A stretch of 64,000 nucleotides of DNA from CAZDUS01 sp964609375 (GTDB lineage: Bacteria > Verrucomicrobiota > Kiritimatiellia > CAIKKV01 > CAITUY01). Below, piece by piece: positions 28,728 through 38,029 of the stretch; positions within the stretch are counted from its first letter, which is position 1, and each line of letters starts with the position of its first letter. The notes under the pieces were generated by a model. It was given only the letters and a program-made list of their open reading frames with translations, did no database searches and had not been told where the DNA came from. Location: contig CAZSSA010000002.1 in the NCBI GenBank assembly GCA_964609375.1, positions 1 through 64,000 of the forward strand, given 5' to 3'. Position numbers and translations under genes: made by a program.

Positions 28728-30050
28728 ATGGCGGGTATTTTTAAAGCATATGACATTCGAGGTATCTACGGAAAGACGCTGACAGAATCAACGGCACAGG
28801 ATATCGGCCGAGCATTTGTTACCTTCCTTAAGTGTCGCAAAGTTGTTATCGGATACGATATGCGCCCCCATTCCAAGGGGCTTTTTGATGCGCTTTGCGC
28901 CGGTATTACCATGCAAGGTGCTGACGTAATTGATATCGGGATGTGCTCAACCCCCATGTCCTACTACGGCAATGGATCGCTTTGCGCAGATGCCAGCATC
29001 ATGATTACAGCATCGCACAACCCAGGGGAGTGGAACGGTTTTAAGTTGTGCCGCGAAAAGGCTATCCCCATTAGTGGTGCTACGGGTATTATGGATATTG
29101 AGCGAATTGTGACAACTAAAGGCTTCGCCCCGCAGGCGACCAACGCAGGTGTTGTCTCGCGTCAGGATGTGATTCCTGGCTATGTTGCCCATGTGCGACG
29201 TGTTGCAGATTTGAAGCGTCCCGTTCGTATTGCGGTCGATTTCGCCAATGCCATGGGTATTCTCGAGGCACGTTGCCTGGATGGCGTCGTTGAAATGACA
29301 CGTCTCTTCGACACGCTGGATGGCACATTTCCGAACCATGAAGCCAATCCGCTTCAACTTGATACGTTGGAGAAGCTTCAAGAGACTGTTCGGCGGGGAA
29401 AATATGACTTTGGAGTGGCATTTGATGGAGATGCTGACCGGGCAGGTTTTATTGATGAAAAAGGGAATGTTATTCCCATGGACATGATTACAGCCCTGAT
29501 CGCCACGAGTCTATTGGAGAAGCAGAAAGGGGTGATCTATTACGATCTGCGCAGCAGTTGGTCGGTCAAGGAAGTTATCGAGGAAAACGGTGGGACCCCC
29601 ATGATGAGCCGTGTGGGACATGCGTTTATCAAACAGCAGATGCGTGACCATAATGCCCTTTTTGCCGGAGAACTTTCCGGTCATTACTATTTCCGTGATA
29701 ATTACTTTACAGAGAGCTCAGCAATGGCCGTGTTATATGTTGCCAACGTGATAACTCATAAAAACAAGGCACTTTCTGAACTGGTAAAACCCATTCAGCG
29801 GTATTCGGCCAGCGGCGAGATTAATTCTGAAGTTCACAACCCGACGGCGGTCCTGGAGGCTATTCGTTCGCGATATGCGGATGGAAAACGCATCGAATTG
29901 GACGGTGTTACCGTAGAATATGCTGATTGGTGGTTCAATGTTCGTTGTTCCAATACGGAGCCGTTGGTACGTTTAAATCTTGAGGCCAAAAACACCGAAC
30001 TAATGGAAACTAAGCGCGAAGAACTACTGAAGGTGATTCGGGCAAACTGA
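28728..30050 (+). CDS. phosphomannomutase/phosphoglucomutase family protein
   Basis: Enzymes of this alpha-D-phosphohexomutase family move phosphate between C6 and C1 of mannose or glucose, feeding sugar-nucleotide synthesis. The 440-residue protein has FKAYDIRGIYG at the start, the phosphoserine loop TASHNPGEWNGFK with Ser96, the magnesium loop FDGDADRAGF near 243, the sugar-recognition region FAGELSGHYYF near 325 and the phosphate-binding RCSNTEPLVRLNLEA near the end. Family members use mannose, glucose or both; the EXSGH loop here (GELSGH) is shared by both, so I leave the symbol blank. A candidate promoter region with ATTGAT and TATATA lies just upstream. Confidence 0.92.
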   Translation: MAGIFKAYDIRGIYGKTLTESTAQDIGRAFVTFLKCRKVVIGYDMRPHSKGLFDALCAGITMQGADVIDIGMCSTPMSYYGNGSLCADASIMITASHNPGEWNGFKLCREKAIPISGATGIMDIERIVTTKGFAPQATNAGVVSRQDVIPGYVAHVRRVADLKRPVRIAVDFANAMGILEARCLDGVVEMTRLFDTLDGTFPNHEANPLQLDTLEKLQETVRRGKYDFGVAFDGDADRAGFIDEKGNVIPMDMITALIATSLLEKQKGVIYYDLRSSWSVKEVIEENGGTPMMSRVGHAFIKQQMRDHNALFAGELSGHYYFRDNYFTESSAMAVLYVANVITHKNKALSELVKPIQRYSASGEINSEVHNPTAVLEAIRSRYADGKRIELDGVTVEYADWWFNVRCSNTEPLVRLNLEAKNTELMETKREELLKVIRAN

Positions 30051-30088
30051 TTTCCAGGCTGCCATCAGCGGTTGCAAGGAAACATCGT

Positions 30089-31804
30089 ATGCAGACAATT
30101 GAACAAACCCTATCGTCATGGATGCACAAGGCTTTTAGTTTGGCGCTTCCGGAGATGCCGATTCATGGGGTAGGCGTAGTACCGACAACATCCGGGTTAT
30201 TTGGGGACTATCAATGTAATCATGCGATGTCCATCGGGAAGACATTAAAGAAGTCACCCCGCCTGGTTGCAGAGCTTGTGATAAAGCACGCAGGCCCTCA
30301 TGATGCCGTGGAGCGACTGGAGATCGCAGGTCCTGGATTTATTAATATATTTCTAAAGACCACTTGGCTTGCCGGTGCCACGGAAACAGTCGATGGAGAT
30401 GAGCGGTGCGGGGTGCCAGCTTGTGGACGCGGCTCTACCATTATTCTGGATTACTCCAGTCCTAATGTAGCCAAGCCTATGCATATCGGCCATATTCGCT
30501 CAACGGTCATTGGCAACGCTTTGGATCGCCTTCATCGGCGTCTCGGTTACCGGGTGTTGTCTGATAATCATCTTGGTGATTGGGGCACTCAATTCGGCAT
30601 TATTATCATGGGGTACAGGAACTTTCTGGATCAAAAAGCCCTCGCGGCTGAACCCGTCGAGGAGTTGGAGCGCATCTATGTGAAGAGCTATGAGTTGTCC
30701 CGTACGGATGAGTCTTGGTTAATGCAGGCTCGTCAGGAACTGGTGAAGCTTCAAGCAGGTGATGAGGAGAACAGGAATCTTTGGCAGCGGTTTGTGGAAT
30801 TAAGTCTTGGTGAATTTGACCACATTTACAAACGTCTCGGCGTAAAATTCGACTTAGTTCGAGGTGAAAGCTTTTACAATGATCGCCTTGCGGATGTTGT
30901 GAACAGATTGTGTAAAAAGGGCATTGCCCGCGAAAGCGAAGGCGCTACCGTTGCTTTTCTGGATGAGGAAAAACTTCCCCCGTGCATCGTTCAGAAAAGC
31001 GATGGGGCATTCAATTATGCCACCACGGATATTGCGACTATTGAAAGCCGTGTAGAGGAATTCAAGCCCGATAAAATTGTGTATGTGACTGATGAACGGC
31101 AACAGCTGCATTTTCGCCAGGTGTTTGCCACAGCGCGCCGCTTGGGGTGTACCACCGATCTTCAGCATGTGTGGTTTGGATTAATGCGTCTTCCCGAAGG
31201 AACGTTCTCAACTCGGCAGGGAAATGTAATAAAACTGGAGAAATATCTAGATGAGGCGGAAGCCAGGGCGCTGGCCGTTGTAAAGTCAGGGAGCCCGGAA
31301 ATGGACGAGCAGCGACAACATGACGTTGCCCGGGCCGTTGGTATTGGTGCTGTTAAGTATGCTGACTTGAGCCAAAACCCACAAAGTGTTGTAACTTTTT
31401 CGTGGGAAAAAGCCTTGGCATTGGATGGCAACTCCGCTCCCTACCTTTTATATGCGTGTGCCCGCATCGCAAGCGTTCAGGACAAGTACCGAGAACAATT
31501 CCCGTCGCTACGACTCGATGACTTCCCAATACAGTTGGGTGAGCCAATAGAAAGAACACTAGCCCTGGAGATTCTTCGCTTCCCGGAAACTGTGGTCAAG
31601 GCGGCGGAACAATACAAACCCAGTATACTGGCAGACTATCTCTATACACTCGCATCAACGTATAGCAACTTTTATCAAAATGTTCCCTTTCTGAAGGCAC
31701 CAGAAGGTATACGCGAGAGCCGAGTCAGGCTGTGTCGCGTTGTTGTTAAAGTCCTAAAACAGGGGCTCGACCTTTTGGGAATCGAAACGCCTGAGCGAAT
31801 CTGA
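30089..31804 (+). CDS. argS: arginyl-tRNA synthetase
   Basis: ArgS charges tRNA-Arg. The 571-residue class I enzyme has an N-terminal Add1-type tRNA-binding domain (1-100), the HIGH motif as HIGHIRSTVIGNALDR near residue 131, DNHLGDWGTQFG, the KMSKS-equivalent loop GTFSTRQGNVIKLE near 370, where the first Lys is lost as in many ArgS proteins, and a helical DALR anticodon-binding domain at the C-terminus beginning near residue 450. AAGGA precedes ATG 30089. The gene follows the hexomutase by 38 bp. Confidence 0.97.
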   Translation: MQTIEQTLSSWMHKAFSLALPEMPIHGVGVVPTTSGLFGDYQCNHAMSIGKTLKKSPRLVAELVIKHAGPHDAVERLEIAGPGFINIFLKTTWLAGATETVDGDERCGVPACGRGSTIILDYSSPNVAKPMHIGHIRSTVIGNALDRLHRRLGYRVLSDNHLGDWGTQFGIIIMGYRNFLDQKALAAEPVEELERIYVKSYELSRTDESWLMQARQELVKLQAGDEENRNLWQRFVELSLGEFDHIYKRLGVKFDLVRGESFYNDRLADVVNRLCKKGIARESEGATVAFLDEEKLPPCIVQKSDGAFNYATTDIATIESRVEEFKPDKIVYVTDERQQLHFRQVFATARRLGCTTDLQHVWFGLMRLPEGTFSTRQGNVIKLEKYLDEAEARALAVVKSGSPEMDEQRQHDVARAVGIGAVKYADLSQNPQSVVTFSWEKALALDGNSAPYLLYACARIASVQDKYREQFPSLRLDDFPIQLGEPIERTLALEILRFPETVVKAAEQYKPSILADYLYTLASTYSNFYQNVPFLKAPEGIRESRVRLCRVVVKVLKQGLDLLGIETPERI

Positions 31805-31886
31805 GCCCGACGTCGCCGAGTGGGGGATAGGTCTTGTTTCGACTCCCATCTTGCGGATGCGGGAAAAATCTTTAATTATCACAACG

Positions 31887-31915
31887 TTGACTTGATTTCC
31901 CGCGTGTGAGATAGT
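31887..31915 (+). promoter_or_regulatory. possible sigma-70 promoter for the zinc-ribbon gene and rnpB
   Basis: TTGACT (31887-31892), 17 bp and GATAGT (31910-31915) lie 43 bp before the next start codon. The fit is moderate. Confidence 0.35.
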
Positions 31916-31958
31916 GGCCGCGCTTTTTTCATGACGGCTTATGTCAAGGGGATACACG

Positions 31959-32550
31959 ATGGTCACATCTATTATCGAGAAGCTTCTGCTTATTCAGGAT
32001 CATGATCAACGTATCATGAAGTTTGAAAAGGAATTAACCGACTTGCCAAAGCGCAAGGCCTCCATTGAGTCACTCCTTGACGAACATCGGCAGGCTGTCA
32101 CTGCTGCCAAGGATGAGGTCAGAGGGCGTCAGTCGGACATCAAGCAGGTTGAACTTGATGTAGAGTCCTTGCGGGAGAAGATTCAGAAATTTCGAGGGCA
32201 GCAGCTCCAACTCAAAAACAACAAGGAATTCAAGGCAATGGAGGATGAAATTGCCTCTGTTGAAAAAAATATCAGGGAGCGGGAAGATAATATTCTTGTC
32301 ATCATGGAGAAAATGGATGCCGCCACTTCAGTAGTCAAGGATCGTGAACAGGCATTAAAGCAGGAAGAAATATCAATCCGACGTGAAATCGATGCTATTG
32401 GTGAACGTGGTGAAGCGATTAAGAAAGAGTTGGAACACGTTAAAACGACTCGCGACAAATTGGCTAGTGAGGCTGATCCCGTTCGATTGGCTCTTTATAA
32501 TCGCTTGTTCGTTAATAAGCGCGACAAGGTCTTGGTGCCGGTCGAAAATG
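31959..32550 (+). CDS. coiled-coil zinc-ribbon protein (COG1579 type), cut by an assembly gap
   Basis: The visible 197 residues are almost wholly helical and charged, with heptad patterns from about 15 to 180, and include the KNNKEFKAMEDEI segment typical of the COG1579 family. Those proteins end in a C4 zinc ribbon and are thought to bind nucleic acid, but their role is not settled. The last residues before the gap (YNRLFVNKRDKVLVPVEN) are where the zinc ribbon normally begins; it must lie in the N run. ATG 31959 has an AAGGGGA site 8 bases ahead; an in-frame start at 31941 is less likely. The RNase P RNA begins inside the same gap. Confidence 0.8.
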
Positions 32551-32650
32551 NNNNNNNNNNNNNNNNNNNNNNNNNNNNNNNNNNNNNNNNNNNNNNNNNN
32601 NNNNNNNNNNNNNNNNNNNNNNNNNNNNNNNNNNNNNNNNNNNNNNNNNN
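32551..32650. other. assembly gap, 100 N
   Basis: The gap must contain the missing zinc ribbon of the upstream protein (about 45 codons) and the first 70-80 bases of the RNase P RNA, together over 200 bases. The 100 N are therefore a placeholder, not a measured size. Confidence 0.9.
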
Positions 32651-32970
32651 ATAGGGCAGGACGCCGGCGCCGAATAAGCGCGGGGGCTTTCGTTAAAGCG
32701 GAAGTTACGGAAAGTGCCACAGAGAATATACCGTCATGGATGTGTTGAAAAACCTCTGTGATAAGGGTGAAAAGGTGGTGTAAGAGACCACCGGACAATT
32801 CAGTAATGGTTGTCGCATGGCAAACCCCGTCCGGAGCAAGATCAAATAGGAGGCTGGAGGTGGCCCGCTTCGTGTCTCGTTTCGGCGAGTCGCAGCTTCG
32901 GGTTGATTGCTTAGACAAATGACCGAACCCAGCGATGGGAAAACAGGATCCGGCTTATGGCCTCTACCTT
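32651..32970 (+). ncRNA. rnpB: RNase P RNA, bacterial class A, 5' end missing in the gap
   Basis: The catalytic RNA that trims tRNA 5' ends is recognised by its conserved regions in order: ATAGGGCAGG directly after the gap; ACAGAGAATATACCG (32720-32734); AGGGTGAAAAGGTGGTG and TAAGAGACCACC (32764-32792); GGCAAACCCCGTCCGGAGCA continuing to AAATAGG (32819-32850); TTAGACAAATGACCG (32911-32925); and the 3' ACAGGATCCGGCTTAT (32943-32958). The last of these contains the CCA-recognition region and then strand P1. The 5' conserved part (GAGGAAAGTCCGGGC in other species) falls in the gap. The exact 3' end is estimated from the E. coli RNA. It overlaps the likely start of gspC. Confidence 0.93.
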
Positions 32971-33862
32971 TCGACTTCAATTTGGATGGCAATATGCTTC
33001 GGGCGTGCTGTTGGCATGTTCACTCGGTCTTGGAATTGTTTATCTGAGGGCATGGACGACAGGGAGTGGATCGGGTCGAGGAGAATTCAAACACATTCGG
33101 ATATCTCCCTCTCAACAGACGCCAGCTTCCCATATTGCGTCCTTACCGGTATGGAGCGTTTTTGTATCGACGCGAACTATACAAGGGCGGGAAGGGAGTC
33201 CGACATCTGCTGAGCGATTTAGACTCGCAGGCACCTTTGCCATTGAGTCCACTTCTGGCAACCGGCTACAGAGAGCCATTCTGGATGACACGTTGAAAAA
33301 TGAGCAAAGAATTGTTGGGGAAGGGGATGTTCTCGAGGATGTGGTCGTGGAAAACATACGCTATGACCGATTAACCCTCAGGGCTTCAACCGGGCTACGT
33401 GAATTGGTTTTAGACTTCATCAGCACACCGGTTACTCCCATTTTGGATGGTACAAATTCAATCACCGCTGGTTCGGTAGCGGCGACCAATCGGTTTGGCT
33501 GCATGAAAGTTCAGGATGATCGATGGCAGTTCAGTCGGCAGCCGATGCTGGATTACTATCAGGAATTATTAGACGAACCTGACCGAATGGTCGCTTTGTT
33601 TGATACCATGAAGCCGGTGCGTGATGAGAGAAATCGAATCACAGGATACGTCGTTGGACTAGAAGGAGAAAAAGATTTCTTCAATGCTGTTGGTTTGCGC
33701 GAGGGTGATATTGTTCGGCAAGTCAACTCGGTGGCCATGACGAACAGGCGGCGCGCTGAGTTTTTCATTGATGAGTTTCTTAAGAATCGGATGAATGCAA
33801 TTGTTTTGGATATTGAACGTGACGGGAAAGTTCAGAAGCAAGTTTATCAGGTGAAGGAATAG
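32957..33862 (+). CDS. type II secretion GspC-like protein with PDZ domain
   Basis: GspC links the inner-membrane platform of type II secretion to the outer-membrane secretin. This 301-residue protein has a short cytoplasmic start, one membrane segment (about 14-31), a periplasmic beta-rich region (about 85-145) like the GspC homology region, and a C-terminal PDZ domain (about 225-298) with VGLREGDIVRQVNSVAMTN. The ATG at 32957 falls within the 3' end of rnpB, with AGGA 8 bases before it; a GTG at codon 17 would cut into the membrane segment. No gspD or other type II genes are adjacent, though gspE-like genes occur at 43-48 kb, so the assignment rests on architecture. Confidence 0.7.
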   Translation: MASTFRLQFGWQYASGVLLACSLGLGIVYLRAWTTGSGSGRGEFKHIRISPSQQTPASHIASLPVWSVFVSTRTIQGREGSPTSAERFRLAGTFAIESTSGNRLQRAILDDTLKNEQRIVGEGDVLEDVVVENIRYDRLTLRASTGLRELVLDFISTPVTPILDGTNSITAGSVAATNRFGCMKVQDDRWQFSRQPMLDYYQELLDEPDRMVALFDTMKPVRDERNRITGYVVGLEGEKDFFNAVGLREGDIVRQVNSVAMTNRRRAEFFIDEFLKNRMNAIVLDIERDGKVQKQVYQVKE

Positions 33863-34115
33863 GAGTTTTGGGTCTTGATGTTGCCGCGAGCTCGTCGCGG
33901 GCATTCTCTTGCTGGTCTCGTTTGAACATCCTTGTCATCGCCAGTAGACGGTTTTAGCGAGGCATGATGGTATGGCATGGGCCTCAACAAGCGGGTTTCC
34001 TTTAGGAACCCGATCATTCCTCTAGGTTGAGTGGATATAAGGGGGTCCTATGATGATTGGTTACCTGGCGCGGCTTATAGGCCCCTTTAGACTCTGAGAA
34101 GGCTCATTAAGGATG
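33863..34115 (+). other. structured intergenic stretch with no recognised gene
   Basis: No credible open frame is present. Three inverted repeats occur: CCGCGA/TCGCGG (33884-33900, 5-base loop) shortly after gspC; CTCAAC (33984-33989) with GTTGAG (34027-34032), enclosing an inner hairpin whose arms are CGGGTTTCC and GGAACCCG; and AAGGGG..CTAT (34040-34052) with ATAGCCCCTT (34078-34087). It may hold a small RNA or leader for a gene lost in the next gap. I do not match it to tmRNA, 6S or SRP RNA. Confidence 0.4.
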
Positions 34116-34215
34116 NNNNNNNNNNNNNNNNNNNNNNNNNNNNNNNNNNNNNNNNNNNNNNNNNNNNNNNNNNNNNNNNNNNNNNNNNNNNNNNNNNNNN
34201 NNNNNNNNNNNNNNN
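34116..34215. other. assembly gap, 100 N
   Basis: The run separates the gspC side (+) from lepB (-). The bases 34216-34254 after it show no gene, although a GTG directly after the lepB stop opens a minus-strand frame into the gap. Any gene inside is lost. Confidence 0.9.
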
Positions 34216-34254
34216 GCTCAGCATCAACCCTTTGGTCGCGCGAGCTGCAATCAC

Positions 34255-35370
34255 TTACCGGACAAATCCGGTGCGGCAAGAAAGAGGCCAGTAGACTATA
34301 CAGGCAGGCCCTACGAGGCTTCCCTGAGGGACTGGACCCCAGTAACGGCCATCTAGACTGTTCTGGGTGTTATCGCCAAGGGCAAGGTACTCGTCAGCTC
34401 CTAAGGTCACCTCTGTGTCTTGATTGGGTATATAGGCCTTCTGCCCCACCCCTGTGGCGGGATGATACCCAATATAGCCAGGTGCCTCTCTCCCAATTCT
34501 GACGATCGACTCTGGCGAGTCTACTTCCTTGCCATCCACGAGCAGTTTAGGCGTCCGGATGGAAATACGTTCACCGGGAAGCCCGCACATTCTTTTGATG
34601 TAGTGGGTGTCAGGAGTCAGCCCCGGATAGCGAGGAATGCCCGCTGTGCGGAAAACCATAACCTCGCCACGCTGCGGAGTGAAAAGGTTCCATTTCACCC
34701 TGTTCACAAAAAGATGATCACCCGTAATTCGACTACCCTTGGCGATGACTTGCCCGGTCACGACCTCATCGCCCGCTTTAATCAATACCATCGACTTGTC
34801 AACCATCTCACGCGGAATACGGTGAACGCGGCCTCCGATATCGTAATACAACATTCCATCTCCTTTACGTTCATCATACGGCCCCCTAACCCGTCCAGCT
34901 GTTTCCGATTTGATTTCAACATACCACTCGCCAAACACGGCCCACTTCATCCATCGGAGCGGATATTTGTCAAAAATACTTGGACATAAACGAGGAATAT
35001 AATGGATCCCAAACAACGAAGGTTGCATTGACCCCGTCGGTATCTTAAAAGGCTGAAAGAAGTAACATCGGAAGGCCATCGCCACGACCAACGCCACAAC
35101 AATGACCTCTAAATTCTCCCTGAGTCCTGCCATCGGGCGAATGGGCATTACGGCAAGTGATGCCTCTTTGACTGCAATGCATTCCTTTTCAATCTTCGCC
35201 GTATCCCGATATGCCAATGCCTCACGTAATCGCTGTTCGGCCGCTTGTAATGCAGCCATAGTTTCTTCTGGAACGATGTCCTCACGCATAAGGCGGCACA
35301 GACGCGAATGTTGAAGCCATTCTCTTGCGACCTTGACGACCCGCCGATGTGCAAAAAATCCTGTCTTCAT
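34255..35370 (-). CDS. lepB: signal peptidase I
   Basis: LepB cleaves signal peptides at the outer face of the inner membrane. The 371-residue protein has a long N-terminal charged helical region (1-80), one clear membrane segment (about 88-105), the catalytic Ser114 in PTGSMQPSL, the catalytic Lys259 in HYIKRMCGLPGE and the late GDNTQNSLDGRYWGPVP box. The Ser-Lys distance of 145 residues is far larger than the 55 in E. coli, reflecting an inserted beta-rich region around 125-235. ATG 35370 has a GGGAG site at good distance; the ATG one codon earlier is nearly on top of it. lepA lies 31 bp upstream on the same strand, the familiar lepA-lepB pair. Confidence 0.94.
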   Translation of the reverse strand: MKTGFFAHRRVVKVAREWLQHSRLCRLMREDIVPEETMAALQAAEQRLREALAYRDTAKIEKECIAVKEASLAVMPIRPMAGLRENLEVIVVALVVAMAFRCYFFQPFKIPTGSMQPSLFGIHYIPRLCPSIFDKYPLRWMKWAVFGEWYVEIKSETAGRVRGPYDERKGDGMLYYDIGGRVHRIPREMVDKSMVLIKAGDEVVTGQVIAKGSRITGDHLFVNRVKWNLFTPQRGEVMVFRTAGIPRYPGLTPDTHYIKRMCGLPGERISIRTPKLLVDGKEVDSPESIVRIGREAPGYIGYHPATGVGQKAYIPNQDTEVTLGADEYLALGDNTQNSLDGRYWGPVPQGSLVGPACIVYWPLSCRTGFVR

Positions 35371-35401
35371 CATGATCTCCCGACTCCGTCTACTTAACCG
35401 G

Positions 35402-37231
35402 TTAACCGGTGGTCTTCAACACGGAAATGAAAGCTTCCTGTGGCACACTCACAGATCCGATTTCCTTCATTCGTTTCTTGCCTTCTTTTTGACGTTCCAG
35501 CAACTTTCGTTTACGCGAGATATCACCTCCGTAACACTTGGCGGTAACATCCTTGCGCATCGCTTTGATGGTTTCACGGGCCACAATGTTCTTTCCTATT
35601 GCCGCTTGGATCGGCACTGTGAACTGATGAGGCGGAATTACATCCTTGAGAGCGGCACACATCTGACGCCCGCGATACACGGCTTTATCACGATGAATGA
35701 TGCAGGAAAAGGCATCAACGGCTTCACCATTAAGCAGGATATCCATTTTCACAAGGTCGCTTGGCGCATAACCCGTATGCTCGTAATCCATGGATGCGTA
35801 TCCGCGGCTAATACTCTTCAGGCAGTCATGAAAATCGATCAGAATCTCGTTTAGCGGCATGGTGGCACTTATCATTACCCGCTTGGTGTCCAGTGTCTCG
35901 GTTTTCTCAACCGTGCCGCGGCGATCCATCACCACTCGGAGAATATCGCCGATATTTTCATTGTGACAGATGACAAACGCCCGAATCATGGGTTCTTCCA
36001 TGTGATCCACACGTGTGGGATCAGGGAGATGGATCGGATTATCAACCTCGATCATCGATCCATCACGCATGTGGATCCGGTAAATAACCGAGGGATAAGT
36101 ACTGATAACGTCCAAGTCGAATTCCCGACGCAAGCGCTCTTGAACAACCTCCAGATGAAGCAGCCCCAGAAAACCACAACGGAAACCAAACCCGAGCGCT
36201 ATAGATGATTCTGACTGATATGTGAAGGCGCTATCGTTGAGCTGCAGTTTCTCCATACTCTGTTTCAGTTTCTCGTAGTCCGCTGTGTTGACCGGGTATA
36301 GCCCACTGAACACCATCGGATGTATTTCTTTCATCCCATGGAGGGGTTTAGTGACCTGCTTGTGATGCATGGTGACTGTATCCCCAATCTTGATGTCCGA
36401 GCTGCTTTTGATTGTGCCAATGACGTATCCTACCTGCCCTGCCGTCAATTTCTTACAGGGCTCCATTTTAGGATGGAAACGGCCGACTTCCTTGACTTCC
36501 GTGTCAAGTCCGCTTGCCATCAAATGAATCCTATCCCCAGCCTTCAATTCGCCATCCACCATGCGGATGTAGGTGACAACTCCACGAAAAGCATCGTAAA
36601 CAGAATCAAATACCAGTGCCCTTAAATACCCGTCCTCGCATGTTCGCGGTGGTGGAAGTTTGACAATCGCTGTCTCCAGCATCTCGGTAATGCCGAGTCC
36701 GCTTTTGGCGCTAATCCGACATGCATCTTCTGCTGGAATTGAGAGGATTTCCTCAATCTGTTTGGCAACCACTTCAGGTTCTGCTCCGGGCAGATCCACC
36801 TTGTTGATCACAGGCATTATTTCAAGGTTGTTTTCAATCGCAAGATAGGTATTAGCCACCGTCTGCGCTTCCACTCCTTGCGCGGCGTCCACAACCAGAA
36901 TGGCACCCTCGCAAGCCATCATGCTTCGTGAGACTTCATAGGTAAAATCCACATGCCCCGGTGTATCAATCAGGTTTAATTCGTAGGTAATGCCGTCCTT
37001 GGCTTTGTAGGTCATCGTTACGGGATGACTCTTGATCGTGATTCCGCGTTCCTGTTCGAGGTCCATGCTGTCAAGAATCTGGTCACGCATGATGCGAGCC
37101 TCGATAGTTCCTGTTAACTGCAACAAGCGATCCGCCAAAGTGGATTTGCCATGATCAATATGCGCGATGATGCAAAAGTTCCTTATAGTCGGAATCGGCC
37201 GCGAGTCAGGAGAATTCGAATCCAAATGCAT
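35402..37231 (-). CDS. lepA: elongation factor 4 (LepA)
   Basis: LepA is a ribosome-associated GTPase that acts during initiation or back-translocation. The 609-residue protein has G1 in AHIDHGKSTLADRLL, G3 in DTPGHVDFTYEVSRS and G4 in NKVDLPGAEPE, followed by EF-G-like domains and the LepA-specific C-terminal domain with GGDISRKRKLLERQKEGKKR. Length is typical. AAGGG lies ahead of the ATG. rpe ends upstream only 12 bp away, and lepB follows. Confidence 0.97.
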   Translation of the reverse strand: MHLDSNSPDSRPIPTIRNFCIIAHIDHGKSTLADRLLQLTGTIEARIMRDQILDSMDLEQERGITIKSHPVTMTYKAKDGITYELNLIDTPGHVDFTYEVSRSMMACEGAILVVDAAQGVEAQTVANTYLAIENNLEIMPVINKVDLPGAEPEVVAKQIEEILSIPAEDACRISAKSGLGITEMLETAIVKLPPPRTCEDGYLRALVFDSVYDAFRGVVTYIRMVDGELKAGDRIHLMASGLDTEVKEVGRFHPKMEPCKKLTAGQVGYVIGTIKSSSDIKIGDTVTMHHKQVTKPLHGMKEIHPMVFSGLYPVNTADYEKLKQSMEKLQLNDSAFTYQSESSIALGFGFRCGFLGLLHLEVVQERLRREFDLDVISTYPSVIYRIHMRDGSMIEVDNPIHLPDPTRVDHMEEPMIRAFVICHNENIGDILRVVMDRRGTVEKTETLDTKRVMISATMPLNEILIDFHDCLKSISRGYASMDYEHTGYAPSDLVKMDILLNGEAVDAFSCIIHRDKAVYRGRQMCAALKDVIPPHQFTVPIQAAIGKNIVARETIKAMRKDVTAKCYGGDISRKRKLLERQKEGKKRMKEIGSVSVPQEAFISVLKTTG

Positions 37232-37243
37232 GAGTAACCCTTA

Positions 37244-37948
37244 CTATTTCTTAACATCAAACGCGCTTGTTGCACAGTGACGCATTTCCGTTATAGCGTC
37301 TCGCATGTTTTCAGCCCTGAACAGAGCGGTGCCTGCAATCAATATGTTGCCGCCAGCCGAAGCCGCAAGACTCACTGTGTCGAGGTCAATACCTCCATCG
37401 ATGGAGATATCGACTCGCAGGGAGTGTTTGTTTGCATAATTTCGGATCTCCCTGATTTTGGGAGTTACTGTTGGTATGAACTTCTGCCCACCATAACCAG
37501 GATGAACGGTCATACATAGCACTTCATCCACTTCGGCTATACAGGGCCAAATTGCTTCTGCCGGTGTATCCGGATTCAAGGTGATTCCGGGGCGTGCACC
37601 TAGGCGACGGATTTCCCTGAGCATGGCCGGCACATCGCCTTGCACCTCAACATGGATCAACAAAACATCCGAACCCGCTTTAACAAATCGTTCAATGTGC
37701 CGATCCGGATTGGATAGCATTAAATGGACGCTCAACGGAATCGCAACATGACGTTTTGCCATCGCAACCACATCCGGCCCCATGCTGAGGTTCGGAACAA
37801 AATGACCATCCATGATGTCAATATGCAACGCATCTGCCCCATTGGCCTCTGCTCGCCGGGCCTCTGCACCCAAATTGGCAAAATCCGCAGCCAGAAGTGA
37901 TGGAAGAATGGCAATTTCGCTATAAGCTATGGAACTTTTGTAATTCAT
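37244..37948 (-). CDS. rpe: ribulose-phosphate 3-epimerase
   Basis: Rpe interconverts ribulose- and xylulose-5-phosphate in the pentose phosphate pathway. The protein of about 234 residues is a TIM barrel with ILPSLLAADFANLG at the start, HIDIMDGHFVPNLSMGP with metal-site His and Asp, PLSVHLMLSNPDRHI, CMTVHPGYGGQKF and the late VDISIDGGID. ATG 37948 has AGGGA 6-7 bases ahead; the ATG two codons upstream (37954) is too close to that site. It lies directly before lepA on the same strand. Confidence 0.96.
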   Translation of the reverse strand: MNYKSSIAYSEIAILPSLLAADFANLGAEARRAEANGADALHIDIMDGHFVPNLSMGPDVVAMAKRHVAIPLSVHLMLSNPDRHIERFVKAGSDVLLIHVEVQGDVPAMLREIRRLGARPGITLNPDTPAEAIWPCIAEVDEVLCMTVHPGYGGQKFIPTVTPKIREIRNYANKHSLRVDISIDGGIDLDTVSLAASAGGNILIAGTALFRAENMRDAITEMRHCATSAFDVKK

Positions 37949-38029
37949 CGTCATTCCCTGTAGAAATCAGGCGCCGGATTATGGCAGGAAAACAGGATAG
38001 GTGCCACAAAAAATCAGGCCGTTTCCCTG

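Noticed and set aside
34113..34502. Open frame running through the third N gap into lepB sequence
   Set aside because: It is open only because N codons carry no stops; the real part is antisense to lepB.
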